The notes: generated from the letters alone by a model not told the origin. A stretch of 35,207 nucleotides of DNA from Candidatus Kaiserbacteria bacterium RIFCSPHIGHO2_02_FULL_49_34 (GCA_001781205.1 MFLE01000004.1:1-35207); one strand, 5' to 3'. Counted from the stretch's first letter, positions 15,508-23,761 are shown. Program-made: numbers and translations.

Positions 15508-16896
15508 ATGAAAGGAGAAATACACGATGTTATCGATACTAAGGAGGCAGAGTCGGCGTACGAGTCGAATTCAATTTTCTGGGTAGAGGTTGAGAAGATT
15601 GTTCCCAATCCGTACCAGCCGCGCAAGGAATTCAATGAGCAGAAACTGCAAGAACTCGCAGAGTCTATTCGTATGTACGGCGTGATGCAGCCCCTTGTAG
15701 TGACACGCAACGAGGTTACACTCGACAACGGTGCATTCCGTACGGAGTATGAACTCATTGCTGGTGAGCGCCGTTTGCGTGCATCAAAGCTTGCGGGCAT
15801 TTCGCAGGTGCCGGTGATTATTCGTTCAGGCAAAGAAACCGAGCTCATGAAGCTCGAGCTCGCAATTATCGAAAACCTCCAACGCGAAGACCTGAACCCT
15901 GTCGACAGAGCACTCGCCTTCAATCAGCTTGCCGCACAATTCGGGCTCAATCACACAGAAATCGGCAAGCGTATGGGGCGCAGTCGCGCATTCGTGGCGA
16001 ACTCAATCCGCCTCCTCGGGCTTCCTGAACACATCCTCGACGCACTCCGCCGTAACGAGCTTTCCGATGGTCACGCACGCTCGCTCCTCATGCTCAAAGA
16101 CCGTCCCGAAGAGCAAGAGGTTGTCTTCCGCGAAACTGTGCTCAAGAAGCTTTCTGTCCGCGAAGTCGAACACCTCTGCCGCCAAATCGCCGAAGACAAA
16201 GTCCGTAAAAAGTCATGGAAGGACCTCGAGCCAGAACTCAAAGAAATGGAACGCACCTTCAGTGATACACTCGGCACCAAGGTGCAGATTGCCAAGACCG
16301 ACTACGGCGGACGTCTCGTTATCGACTACTTCTCCAACGACGACCTCTCCCAGCTCCTTCGCATTGTACGCGGCGAGGCAACCTCGGGGCAAGTTAAAGG
16401 CGAAGAAGCTGCACGGGCCGAGGAAGTACTCAAAACCCTTGCCGCATCAACTGGTGTCGAAGTTGCTGAAGTCGCCAAGGAATTCGCGCAGAATCCTGAA
16501 CTGAGCGATGGTCCCGCAGTCTCAGCACAAGCAATGGAAGAAGAAGTCGTCGAACCCGCACCAATTGCATCACCGGTACCACCGTTCATGTCCGATACCG
16601 GCGAAGCACATCGCCTCACTCCCGACACTGAAGTGATTCCACCATCCCAAGCTCTCGAAGTCGACGATCCCAACGACCATACGTTTGCCGAACCACTCGA
16701 ACAGCACCTTACTGAACCCCTTTCGCAAGAAATCACAGAGCCGGCTATGCAGGACGTCAATGAACCAGTTGCACAACCAGTAGTTGTCGCACAGGCGACA
16801 GACGTGCCTATATCTGAGCCAGAGAAGAAAGAAGAACCAAAAAACAAAGGCTACACTGACGACGACCTCTACTCCCTCACCAGTTTCTCACTCTAG
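15508..16896 (+). CDS. parB: ParB/Spo0J-family chromosome partitioning protein
   Basis: CTP-dependent DNA clamp that loads at parS sites and organises the origin region. The 462-residue product has the ParB N-domain with PNPYQPRKEF (33-42), the CTP-binding GERRLRAS (86-93) and ENLQREDLNPVDRA (122-135), then a helix-turn-helix (about 148-172, TEIGKRMGRSRAFVANSIRL). The C-terminal ~170 residues are an unusual low-complexity Pro/Glu/Ala/Val tail with repeated EPL/EPV/EPA steps, where ParB normally has a short dimerisation domain. No parA is adjacent and I found no parS-like palindrome. It is monocistronic between two terminators. Confidence 0.93.
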   Translation: MKGEIHDVIDTKEAESAYESNSIFWVEVEKIVPNPYQPRKEFNEQKLQELAESIRMYGVMQPLVVTRNEVTLDNGAFRTEYELIAGERRLRASKLAGISQVPVIIRSGKETELMKLELAIIENLQREDLNPVDRALAFNQLAAQFGLNHTEIGKRMGRSRAFVANSIRLLGLPEHILDALRRNELSDGHARSLLMLKDRPEEQEVVFRETVLKKLSVREVEHLCRQIAEDKVRKKSWKDLEPELKEMERTFSDTLGTKVQIAKTDYGGRLVIDYFSNDDLSQLLRIVRGEATSGQVKGEEAARAEEVLKTLAASTGVEVAEVAKEFAQNPELSDGPAVSAQAMEEEVVEPAPIASPVPPFMSDTGEAHRLTPDTEVIPPSQALEVDDPNDHTFAEPLEQHLTEPLSQEITEPAMQDVNEPVAQPVVVAQATDVPISEPEKKEEPKNKGYTDDDLYSLTSFSL

Positions 16897-16902
16897 CTAC
16901 AT

Positions 16903-16925
16903 AAATCCACGCAAGTGGATTTTTT
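16903..16925 (+). terminator. Terminator after parB
   Basis: AAATCCAC-GCAA-GTGGATTT plus TTT: 8-bp stem with a GNRA-type tetraloop and T tract. Confidence 0.85.
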
Positions 16926-16947
16926 GTCAGATACAATTGTAGTATGC

Positions 16948-16953
16948 TATACT
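16948..16953 (+). promoter_or_regulatory. Extended -10 (TGC-TATACT) of helicase gene, leaderless type
   Basis: TGCTATACT with a 6-nt gap to the ATG at 16960. The track's start at 16915 lies inside the parB terminator and is rejected. Confidence 0.75.
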
Positions 16954-16959
16954 CAACAG

Positions 16960-19944
16960 ATGAAAAAAGGAAAGGATGATGCTGCGTTTTTGACGGCGTA
17001 TGGGAAGTTAAATGCTTCGCAGAAGATGGCGGTAGATACGGTTGAGGGGCCGGTGATGGTTATTGCGGGGCCGGGGACGGGGAAGACGCAGATTCTTGCG
17101 CTACGTATTGCGAATATCTTACGGCTCACTGACACAAAGCCGGAGAATATTCTGGCGCTTACCTTTACCGATGCTGGCTCACATGCGATGCGTGAACGTC
17201 TGTCGCGATACATTGGCGAGGCGGCGTATCATGTGCCCGTGCATACTTTTCACTCGTTTGCGGGGGAGTGTATTCGTAAGTACCCTGATGCATATCCGCG
17301 GATCATAGGCGGGCGGCCCGCGAGCGACATTGAGAAGGTGTCGATTATGGAAGACATTATTAATGGAGGGCAATTTAAACTGCTTCGTCCGCACGGCGAC
17401 CCGCTCTACTACGTGAAGAAAATTCCGTCGGCGATTTCGAATTTGAAAAAGGAATACATCACGTCAGACATTTTCTCGGAGCGCATCGCACGCCTTGAAG
17501 ATGAGCTTGAGGATATCCCGCAATTCCATGAGAAGGGTGCACATAAAGGTAAAGAACGTGGTGAATATCGCGATGCAGTGAAGCGCATTGCAAAACTCCG
17601 CGAGCTTCTCCTTGCGTACAAACTCTATCAAGCAGTGCTCGATGAAAAGCGTCTCTATGATTTTGAAGACATGATAGTTGAGACGGTGCGTGCGCTTTCC
17701 GAAAATGAAGACATGCTTCGTGACCTGCAAGAGACCTACCAGTATCTTCTCGCCGACGAGCATCAAGACGTGAACCAAAGTCAAAATAAAATCCTCGAAC
17801 TTCTCGCTGGCTATCACGAGTCGCCAAACATTTTTGTCGTGGGCGATGAAAAGCAGGCGATTTATCGCTTCCAAGGTGCGTCGCTGCAGAACTTCCTTTT
17901 CTTTGCAAAGCATTTCAAGGACACGAAGGAAATCTCACTCACAGAAAACTATCGCTCAACACAAACCATTCTCGATGCCGCACATTCGCTGGTGGAAACT
18001 GACGATGAACTACTTTCAAAGCTCCGTGTACCGCTCACTGCCGCAGGAAAGCTTGCAGATGGCGCAAGTGATGCACGAGAATTCGATCACGAAGACATCG
18101 AAGATGAATGGGTTCTTGAGCGTGTGCAAGATGCGCTCAGGGAGGGAACTGCACCTGCAGAAATTGCTATTATCGCACGCAAAAACAGCGAAGTTGAACA
18201 CTACGCAGGACTCTTGCGCCGGCATTCGATTGCGGTTCGGCCTTCAGCTGAAAGCGACATTCTTGAACATCCAATCATGCACGCGGTGGAGGTGCTTATG
18301 CGCGCCACTGTCAGAGCAGACGACACTCGTGCTTTGTATGAGGTACTTCATGCTGGATACTTCAATATTCCAACCAGTGACCTCGTGCGACTTTTTGCGG
18401 GGCAAACATGGGCAAAGCCACTCGCAACGCTTATGGTGGACGAAGCAGCGCTCCGCGAACTGCACATTGCTGAGCCAGAAAAAATAATGTGTGTTGCTAC
18501 ACTTTTTACGGAAGCACGCAAGCGTGAAGTAACAGATGCGCCGCATCATGTTGTGGAGTTTCTCGTTACTGAATCTGGATTCCTTGCACATGTGGTGAAA
18601 AATGACCCCGCAGAAAGCGTGCGTGTACTTCGCCGTATTTATGACGACATCGAAGCGATGGTGGTGCGAGACCATACTGCAACACTCTCAGCGGTTGTGC
18701 GGCAATTCGCATACCGACGCGAGCATGGACTTCCGCTCATTGCACCATTTATCGGCAATGATGCTGATGCAGTGCAGGTTATGACTGCGCACAAATCAAA
18801 AGGTCTCGAATTTGAAGTCGTGATTATTCCACACGTGCATGACAAAGCATGGGGCAAGCCTGCATCGCGCGACCTCTTCAAACTACCGTTTGACGTACAG
18901 GAATCCTCCGAAGAACTCGACGGGGAAGACGACGAGAGACGCCTTTTGTACGTGGCAATGACGCGTGCAAAGAGAATGTTGCACCTTTCACATTCAAGAA
19001 CAAATCGCGAAGGGAAGCTCCTTGCCCCGTCGCGTTTCCTTGGACAAATTGATGCCGAAAAACTTCTGCCGATTACTACAAGCGAACTTCATGAAAACTT
19101 CGACCCCGCAAAACTTTTCGGTAATCCGCCGCAAGGTCTTCGCATCGATCCACAGCTTGTGCGTGAGCTCTTCTTAAAACGCGGCTTCTCTGTCACACAC
19201 CTCAACAACTACCTCAAAGACCCGTGGTACTACTTCTACCGCAACCTTCTCAAAATCCCTGAACCGCGCGGTACGTCACTTCTTTTTGGTGAGGCTGTCC
19301 ACGCCGTTCTTGAACAAGCAGTGCAAGCACACGCAAACGGCGAATGGCCAACAGAAAGCGAAGTCTCGCAAATCCTGAAGCGCGCACTCGAAAGAATGCC
19401 AATCACGAAAGAAGAATATCCACGCCTTCACGAGCGCGCATTCGAAGCGCTACTTCCATACCTCGACCACTTGAAAGCAACAATCGGTGTCACCAGCCGT
19501 CCTGAACTTTCGATTTCAACAATCCTTAAAACGGGTGACCAAAGCCTTCCTGAAATAAAACTCACTGGTAACCTCGACCGTGTCGATTACGACACCGAAG
19601 GAAACATCGTCCGTGTTCTCGACTACAAAACAGGGAAGCCAAAGTCAGAAAACGAAGTCCTCGGAAACACCCAGTCAAGCGACGGCGGCTACCATCGTCA
19701 GCTCGTCTTCTACGCACTCCTCATTCAACTCCACTACGAAGATATGCCGCTCCCGCCTGCATTCACGCTCTCCTTCGTTGAACGCAAAGAACGCGCACAA
19801 GACATCACCGAATACACCTTCACAATTAATCAAGACGACATCAACACCCTAAAAACAGAAATCATCCGCGTCGCCAACGAAATCGCTGAGGGCAAATTCT
19901 TCGACACCCCACCAGTAGACCCATCAGTTATTCCGTATAGATAA
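16960..19944 (+). CDS. UvrD/PcrA-like superfamily 1 helicase fused to RecB-type nuclease
   Basis: 994 residues. The helicase part has the Q motif (LNASQKMAVD), Walker A GPGTGKT (37-43), a Walker B-like LLADEHQDVNQSQ (His replaces the usual Phe of DEFQD), GDEKQAIYRFQGA, AHKSKGLEF and LLYVAMTRAK. The C-terminal ~230 residues form a PD-(D/E)XK domain: FGEAVHAVLE, GNLDRVDY, VRVLDYKTGKP (catalytic D...DYK) and YHRQLVFYALL. No Cys cluster for an iron-sulfur site is visible. ATP-driven 3'-5' unwinding with end processing in double-strand break or excision repair is inferred, as in AddA/AdnB-type enzymes. Monocistronic. Confidence 0.9.
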   Translation: MKKGKDDAAFLTAYGKLNASQKMAVDTVEGPVMVIAGPGTGKTQILALRIANILRLTDTKPENILALTFTDAGSHAMRERLSRYIGEAAYHVPVHTFHSFAGECIRKYPDAYPRIIGGRPASDIEKVSIMEDIINGGQFKLLRPHGDPLYYVKKIPSAISNLKKEYITSDIFSERIARLEDELEDIPQFHEKGAHKGKERGEYRDAVKRIAKLRELLLAYKLYQAVLDEKRLYDFEDMIVETVRALSENEDMLRDLQETYQYLLADEHQDVNQSQNKILELLAGYHESPNIFVVGDEKQAIYRFQGASLQNFLFFAKHFKDTKEISLTENYRSTQTILDAAHSLVETDDELLSKLRVPLTAAGKLADGASDAREFDHEDIEDEWVLERVQDALREGTAPAEIAIIARKNSEVEHYAGLLRRHSIAVRPSAESDILEHPIMHAVEVLMRATVRADDTRALYEVLHAGYFNIPTSDLVRLFAGQTWAKPLATLMVDEAALRELHIAEPEKIMCVATLFTEARKREVTDAPHHVVEFLVTESGFLAHVVKNDPAESVRVLRRIYDDIEAMVVRDHTATLSAVVRQFAYRREHGLPLIAPFIGNDADAVQVMTAHKSKGLEFEVVIIPHVHDKAWGKPASRDLFKLPFDVQESSEELDGEDDERRLLYVAMTRAKRMLHLSHSRTNREGKLLAPSRFLGQIDAEKLLPITTSELHENFDPAKLFGNPPQGLRIDPQLVRELFLKRGFSVTHLNNYLKDPWYYFYRNLLKIPEPRGTSLLFGEAVHAVLEQAVQAHANGEWPTESEVSQILKRALERMPITKEEYPRLHERAFEALLPYLDHLKATIGVTSRPELSISTILKTGDQSLPEIKLTGNLDRVDYDTEGNIVRVLDYKTGKPKSENEVLGNTQSSDGGYHRQLVFYALLIQLHYEDMPLPPAFTLSFVERKERAQDITEYTFTINQDDINTLKTEIIRVANEIAEGKFFDTPPVDPSVIPYR

Positions 19945-19961
19945 GTTATCACTCATGAAAA

Positions 19962-19990
19962 AACCCCGAGCACATGCTGTGTTCGGGGTT
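19962..19990 (-). terminator. Terminator between convergent helicase gene and c(19994..20332)
   Basis: AACCCCGA.CAC / GTG.TCGGGGTT hairpin with a 5-nt loop. The A-run at 19958-19963 becomes a T tract on the reverse strand, so it mainly serves the minus-strand gene but can act for both. Confidence 0.8.
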
Positions 19991-19993
19991 CTG

Positions 19994-20332
19994 TTATCCA
20001 GGTCTTTCACGGATGTTTACAAGAAATCCTTTTTCTTGGGCTGCTTCTGTAATGAACAATGCTGCTGCGTCGTTGTTTTCGGTGTACACTCGGACGTGTT
20101 GCGAGGTGGCGTTGCCCTTTATAACCAGCAGGACACATCCTTTTTGGTCAATGATTTTGATTGTCGGTATGCCGGAGCCACGCTGACCGCTTTTGATAAG
20201 ACCAAGGGAAATTCGTTTGACGGCAGGGTGTGCATGGAGTACGTCGCAGATTGACTCTGCAGCAGGGATGATGGTCGTGTGTCGACCTGCATACTTGCCA
20301 CCACTGCGATGACCTTTTGATGCCTTTGTCAT
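19994..20332 (-). CDS. Conserved small protein of unknown function (DUF2103-like?)
   Basis: 112 residues from the preferred start MTKASKGHRSGGKYAGRH. It is rich in His, Lys and Gly near the N-terminus and continues with a compact alpha/beta pattern (HTTIIPAAESICDVLHAHP, ISLGLIKSG, IPTIKIID, CVLLVIKG, HVRVYTENNDAAALFI). The SGGK...HTT start and KRISLGLI segment recall DUF2103, a predicted metal-binding family, but this is from memory and weak. The upstream ATG at 20386 precedes the TATACT box at 20363-20368, so the start at 20332, preceded by GAGGA about 7 nt upstream, is favoured. It is one of few leadered, Shine-Dalgarno-bearing genes here. Confidence 0.65.
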   Translation of the reverse strand: MTKASKGHRSGGKYAGRHTTIIPAAESICDVLHAHPAVKRISLGLIKSGQRGSGIPTIKIIDQKGCVLLVIKGNATSQHVRVYTENNDAAALFITEAAQEKGFLVNIRERPG

Positions 20333-20362
20333 GGGTGAATCCTCAAGAACAATAGAATAATT

Positions 20363-20368
20363 AGTATA
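20363..20368 (-). promoter_or_regulatory. -10 box (TATACT) for c(19994..20332), leadered
   Basis: TATACT on the minus strand, 30 nt before the ATG at 20332. A GAGGA ribosome site lies in the resulting leader of about 23 nt. Confidence 0.6.
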
Positions 20369-20431
20369 TACACTATTTTCGTCCATCTGTCTACGGTTTT
20401 CAAGATGTTCTCCGTTTCTTGGAAGTCATGA

Positions 20432-20437
20432 TACGAT
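20432..20437 (+). promoter_or_regulatory. Possible -10 box (TACGAT) of membrane-anchored protein gene
   Basis: TACGAT with a 6-nt gap to the ATG at 20444. The hexamer is weak but the spacing fits the leaderless pattern. Confidence 0.45.
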
Positions 20438-20443
20438 ATAAAT

Positions 20444-20950
20444 ATGAAAAGGATACAAGAAAAAGGAAGTGCGTTAACGCTCATAATTGTGGGTACCTTC
20501 ATTTTTTTTGCGGTGCTTGGAGCGGTGCTATGGTATGTGTTTTCGTTTGCGCCAGAACAAAGAAGACAAGAAGGAATACAGGCGACTCAAATCATACGCG
20601 CACAAGAGGAAGAAAGAGGAATAGTCTCGACACCGCTTGGGGGCGACATGAGTGTTTGCACAAAGCGCGATGGCGAGTACCTCGTTCGCTACTATAGTGA
20701 TGGCATTCGTGTACGACTTGCAGAACTGACAGTTGAGCACATGCGAGTAAGTATTTGGGATGGGGAGCTCCTTGCACGCTATGATGCGAACGGTTCAAAG
20801 AAATGGTTTAAAGTCCCTGATGACGCCGTTCCCTCATTCCATACAACCATAAAGACCCTTGAAGCCGACACGACCTTCGAATGCATCAAAACCTCCTTCA
20901 GCGCCAACCACTTCAAACGCATCGACGACCCACTTGTGCTTGAGGAGTAA
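20444..20950 (+). CDS. Single-pass membrane-anchored protein of unknown function
   Basis: 168 residues. A short basic N-terminus (MKRIQEKGS) precedes one transmembrane helix (about 10-33), a charged helical stalk (EQRRQEGIQATQIIRAQEEERG) and a ~100-residue domain with two Cys (SVCTKRDGEYLVRYY and TTFECIKTSF). Export across the membrane with a possible single disulfide is inferred. No family recognised. It is convergent with the SPFH gene. Confidence 0.7.
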   Translation: MKRIQEKGSALTLIIVGTFIFFAVLGAVLWYVFSFAPEQRRQEGIQATQIIRAQEEERGIVSTPLGGDMSVCTKRDGEYLVRYYSDGIRVRLAELTVEHMRVSIWDGELLARYDANGSKKWFKVPDDAVPSFHTTIKTLEADTTFECIKTSFSANHFKRIDDPLVLEE

Positions 20951-20972
20951 TACTGGCAACGTAAGTAAAAAA

Positions 20973-21004
20973 AAGAGCAAGATACACATGTGTGTCTTGC
21001 TCTT
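20973..21004 (-). terminator. Long-stem terminator between convergent genes (serves SPFH gene)
   Basis: AAGAGCAAGATACACA pairs with TGTGTGTCTTGCTCTT, 16 positions with one G-T pair. The A8 run to its left is a T8 tract on the minus strand, so it terminates the SPFH transcript; it may also act on the plus strand. Confidence 0.85.
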
Positions 21005-21039
21005 CGTAGGAGGAACAGAGTCCGTCAGGAATCTGTTGA

Positions 21040-21966
21040 CTAGCTTGCGGCGCCCTTCGGTGCCGTAACTTGGTCAGCGGTGATCATGGCATTGCGCATT
21101 TGTGCAGCGAGGTCGCTGAGTGCTCCGGGGGAATGCGGAATGAGGATGGTGTTGCTCTGGGAAGAGCCGGCAACATCCTTCAGGGTGTCGAAGTACTGGG
21201 TCATAAGTACTAGATTCATCACGTCTTGTGCGGTAGCGCCTGGCACAGCCTGTTCGAACTCGGTAACCGATTCACGCAGGCCATCGATGATGGCTTTGCG
21301 TTGGTCGGCGATACCTTTGCCCTGCAGTGCCTTGCTGGTAGCTTCGGCCTCAGCCGCTTTCACCTTCAGGATCCGGTCAGCCTCACCTTTCTCGCTGGCT
21401 GCCATACGCATACGCTGTGCGGCGTTGATTTCGTTCATCGATTCCTTCACTTTCGCGTCGGGATCGATGTCGGTTACCAGCGCTTTAACGATGCCGTAGC
21501 CGAAGTCGTCCATGACTCCCTCGAGTTCCAGCTTCACCGCGTCGGCGATTTCGTCCTTCTTCGCGAAGATGTCATCAAGCTTAATCGACGGTACCCGAGC
21601 ACGGACGACATCGAATACAAACGACGTGATTTGCTTTTCGGGGTCATCGAGCTTGTAGAATGCCTCGTACACCTTTGTGGGCATGATGAAGTATTGCACC
21701 GACACCATGAATTGTACAAAGACGTTGTCCTCGGTCTTTGTTTCAACCTTTACGTTCAGTTGCTGAACGCGCAGATTGACGGTGCCTGCAACCCAGTCAA
21801 TCCAGGGCAGTTTGAAGCTCAGTCCAGGCGTTGCGCTACGGGCAAATTTGCCAAAACGTTGCACGACGGCAACCGTCTGTTGATCCACCGTGAAGAACGA
21901 CAGATACAGCGTGGCGAGCAGAACGAGACCAACAATAACGCTGAGTACAATATCCATGAATTCCAT
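21040..21966 (-). CDS. SPFH/band 7 (stomatin/slipin-like) membrane protein
   Basis: 308 residues. A single N-terminal membrane helix (about 4-24) is followed by the SPFH domain (VDQQTVAVVQRFGKF, TPGLSFKLPWID, RVQQLNVKVETKTEDNVFV, VFDVVRARVPSIKLDDIF) and the helical tail INAAQRMRMAASEKGEADR...KAAEAEATSKALQGKG. Such proteins oligomerise into membrane rings and modulate proteases or lipid domains. The start at 21966 has AGAGG 7 nt upstream; the track's 22053 start lies in the leader. It is GC-richer (roughly 58-60% in sampled lines against ~50%) and uses many CTG Leu codons, unlike neighbours that prefer CTC/CTT. No NfeD partner is adjacent. Possible recent acquisition. Confidence 0.9.
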   Translation of the reverse strand: MEFMDIVLSVIVGLVLLATLYLSFFTVDQQTVAVVQRFGKFARSATPGLSFKLPWIDWVAGTVNLRVQQLNVKVETKTEDNVFVQFMVSVQYFIMPTKVYEAFYKLDDPEKQITSFVFDVVRARVPSIKLDDIFAKKDEIADAVKLELEGVMDDFGYGIVKALVTDIDPDAKVKESMNEINAAQRMRMAASEKGEADRILKVKAAEAEATSKALQGKGIADQRKAIIDGLRESVTEFEQAVPGATAQDVMNLVLMTQYFDTLKDVAGSSQSNTILIPHSPGALSDLAAQMRNAMITADQVTAPKGAAS

Positions 21967-22043
21967 GGGGTTACCTCTTAAATGAACTATCAGACCGCAC
22001 ACTCTGCGGAGGAGATACGAAGCGAGCGCCACGTAATAAAAAT

Positions 22044-22072
22044 ACAATAACACATATGTTGTTATTTGTCAA
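22044..22072 (-). promoter_or_regulatory. Classic -35/-10 promoter with operator-like palindrome for SPFH gene
   Basis: On the minus strand, TTGACA (22072-22067), a 17-bp spacer and TATTGT (22049-22044). The spacer and -10 carry the palindrome AATAACA-(A)CATATG-TGTTATT (22046-22066), placed where a repressor would block polymerase. The leader is about 70 nt and ends in AGAGG 7 nt before the ATG. Confidence 0.75.
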
Positions 22073-22093
22073 TTACATCAAGCAACTTCAACC

Positions 22094-22113
22094 AAAAAAA
22101 CCGCGCGACGCGG
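22094..22113 (-). terminator. Terminator of DsbA-like gene
   Basis: Minus-strand CCGCG-TCG-CGCGG hairpin followed by T7. It lies ~30 nt past the DsbA-like stop codon. Confidence 0.8.
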
Positions 22114-22140
22114 ATATATTTTTGTGGAGGTCGGATATGT

Positions 22141-22917
22141 TTATTTTTTTGCATCCTCAATTATTTTTGCAAGAGCCTGGGTGAGTTGTGCGTACGGGAG
22201 GGCGCCGCCTTCGATGGGGTAGGTTTTGCCTTTGACGATGGCGAAGGTTGCAGGGGTGCCGGTAACGCCGAGGCCGACGACGTTGTCCATAAGTGCTTGC
22301 ATGCGTGCTTGGTGAGTATTTCCAGCGACACAAGCTTCGTATGCTTCCTTGTTGACGCCAAGTGCAAATGCTTTGGTGCCAAGTGTTGCCGTGTCAATCT
22401 TCGTGCCTTGTGCGTGATCAAAGAGTACGTCGGCATATTTCCAAAATGCATCATTGCCAGCAACTTCCGCGACACATTCTGCAGCGTAGGCAATGATTGG
22501 CGAATCTTGGGTGATGATAGGGAGGCTTCGATACACCCATGCGACACTACCGGTTGAACCGTGTTCTGCCATGAGTTGCTTCATGCTGTTGTGGAAAACT
22601 TGGCAGTACGGGCAGTTGAAGTCAGAGTATTCGATGAGAATCACGGGAGCGTCCGGATTGCCGATGATGTGGTCGGTTGCAGGGTCGAAGGGTGCGATGG
22701 AAAGCTCCGTTGCGGCAAATTGCGGGAGGTTGTCGCCTGTGCCGAGAATGTTTTTGAAGGTTCCATTCGATGAAAGAATAGAAGCAGCAATGGCAATACC
22801 TGCGATAACGATGGCAATTGGCATAGCGATGCTTGCACGCTTCGGTTCAGGAGCCTCTGTAGCTACTCCAGCAATATCCGCCTCTTCTGGGCGATGTTCA
22901 TGTGTTGTATGTTCCAT
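22141..22917 (-). CDS. DsbA-family thiol-disulfide oxidoreductase, membrane anchored
   Basis: 258 residues. A His/Glu-rich cytoplasmic N-terminus, one transmembrane helix (about 29-48, SIAMPIAIVIAGIAIAA) and an extracytoplasmic thioredoxin fold with a DsbA-type helical insert. The active site is FNCPYCQVF (C102, C105) and the cis-Pro loop is GVTGTPATFAI. Formation or shuffling of disulfides in exported proteins is the expected role; substrates could include the Cys-containing propeller proteins of this window. Start 22917 is chosen because a minus-strand TACACT lies 7 nt before it. It is divergent from uppP, with a 38-bp gap holding both -10 boxes. Confidence 0.88.
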   Translation of the reverse strand: MEHTTHEHRPEEADIAGVATEAPEPKRASIAMPIAIVIAGIAIAASILSSNGTFKNILGTGDNLPQFAATELSIAPFDPATDHIIGNPDAPVILIEYSDFNCPYCQVFHNSMKQLMAEHGSTGSVAWVYRSLPIITQDSPIIAYAAECVAEVAGNDAFWKYADVLFDHAQGTKIDTATLGTKAFALGVNKEAYEACVAGNTHQARMQALMDNVVGLGVTGTPATFAIVKGKTYPIEGGALPYAQLTQALAKIIEDAKK

Positions 22918-22924
22918 AGTGGCA

Positions 22925-22930
22925 AGTGTA
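22925..22930 (-). promoter_or_regulatory. -10 box (TACACT) of DsbA-like gene, leaderless type
   Basis: Minus-strand TACACT with a 7-nt gap to the ATG at 22917. Confidence 0.7.
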
Positions 22931-22942
22931 GCACGAGTGCGG

Positions 22943-22948
22943 TATACT
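22943..22948 (+). promoter_or_regulatory. -10 box (TATACT) of uppP, leaderless type
   Basis: TATACT with a 7-nt gap to the ATG at 22956. It is back to back with the DsbA-like promoter 12 bp away. Confidence 0.75.
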
Positions 22949-22955
22949 GTGCACC

Positions 22956-23759
22956 ATGACAGCACTACAGGCAATATTTTATGGTATCGCGCAAGGGCTT
23001 ACGGAGTTCCTGCCCGTTTCTTCGTCGGGACACCTTGCACTCCTTCATGCATTGAATGGCTTTATTGGCGAGGCGGCATTTACGTTTGATATTGCGCTTC
23101 ATATTGCAACCGCGCTAGCGGTGGTTGTGTATTTCCGTGCGGATTTGAAGCGACTTATCTATACTGTTTTCCGAAAACTCGGACGGCTTCCTGTTGACCG
23201 TCGTGACTGGGTGCTCCTCCGTGCGCTGATTCTCGCAACGATTCCTGCGGCGGTTGTTGGAGTTTTCCTTGAAGATATTATTGTAAGTGCGTTTCGCGAG
23301 CCGCTTATGATTGCAGGTGTCTTACTCGCAGGGTCAGCGTACCTTGCCTGGGCAGAACATCGCGTAAAAGACCTGAACACAGAAAAGCTCACCATCTGGA
23401 GAGGAGTTCTCATCGGCTGTGCGCAAGTACTTGCACTTTTTCCTGGATTCTCTCGTTCAGGCGCAACTATCGGCGCCGGCATGATGCTTGGCATGTCGCG
23501 TTCCGACGCGGCGCGATTCTCATTCCTCCTTGCGCTGCCTATTATTCTCGGCGCTGGTGGAGTAAAAATCATCCGTGCATCATCAGAAAGTGTCCCCATT
23601 GAATGGAGTATCTTCCTCGCGGGTGGTATCGCCTCATTCATCACAGGACTCTTCGTTATCCGCTTCCTCCTCAATTTCGTCCGCTCCCACACGCTCTGGC
23701 CATTCATCTGGTATCGCGTCGCTCTTGCTGGTATGGTGATTGGGATTGTGGTTTGGTAA
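22956..23759 (+). CDS. uppP: Undecaprenyl-diphosphate phosphatase (UppP/BacA)
   Basis: Integral membrane enzyme that converts undecaprenyl diphosphate to the monophosphate, recycling the wall lipid carrier. The 267-residue product starts with the BacA signature GIAQGLTEFLPVSSSGHLAL (Glu17, Ser/His about 22-26) and has the second active-site loop FPGFSRSGAT (162-171). Seven to eight hydrophobic segments are visible. Length is normal for the family. It works downstream of uppS and with mraY in the same pathway. It converges on tmk across a hairpin. Confidence 0.95.
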   Translation: MTALQAIFYGIAQGLTEFLPVSSSGHLALLHALNGFIGEAAFTFDIALHIATALAVVVYFRADLKRLIYTVFRKLGRLPVDRRDWVLLRALILATIPAAVVGVFLEDIIVSAFREPLMIAGVLLAGSAYLAWAEHRVKDLNTEKLTIWRGVLIGCAQVLALFPGFSRSGATIGAGMMLGMSRSDAARFSFLLALPIILGAGGVKIIRASSESVPIEWSIFLAGGIASFITGLFVIRFLLNFVRSHTLWPFIWYRVALAGMVIGIVVW

Positions 23760-23761
23760 TA

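Noticed and set aside
17459-17913. Two overlapping minus-strand 149-aa ORFs in the helicase gene
   Set aside because: Shadows of the UvrD-like coding sequence, without promoter or family support.
21226-21981. Plus-strand 251-aa ORF opposite the SPFH gene
   Set aside because: Shadow of the SPFH coding strand; it has no promoter and no recognisable family, whereas the minus strand is a clear SPFH protein with a promoter and ribosome site.
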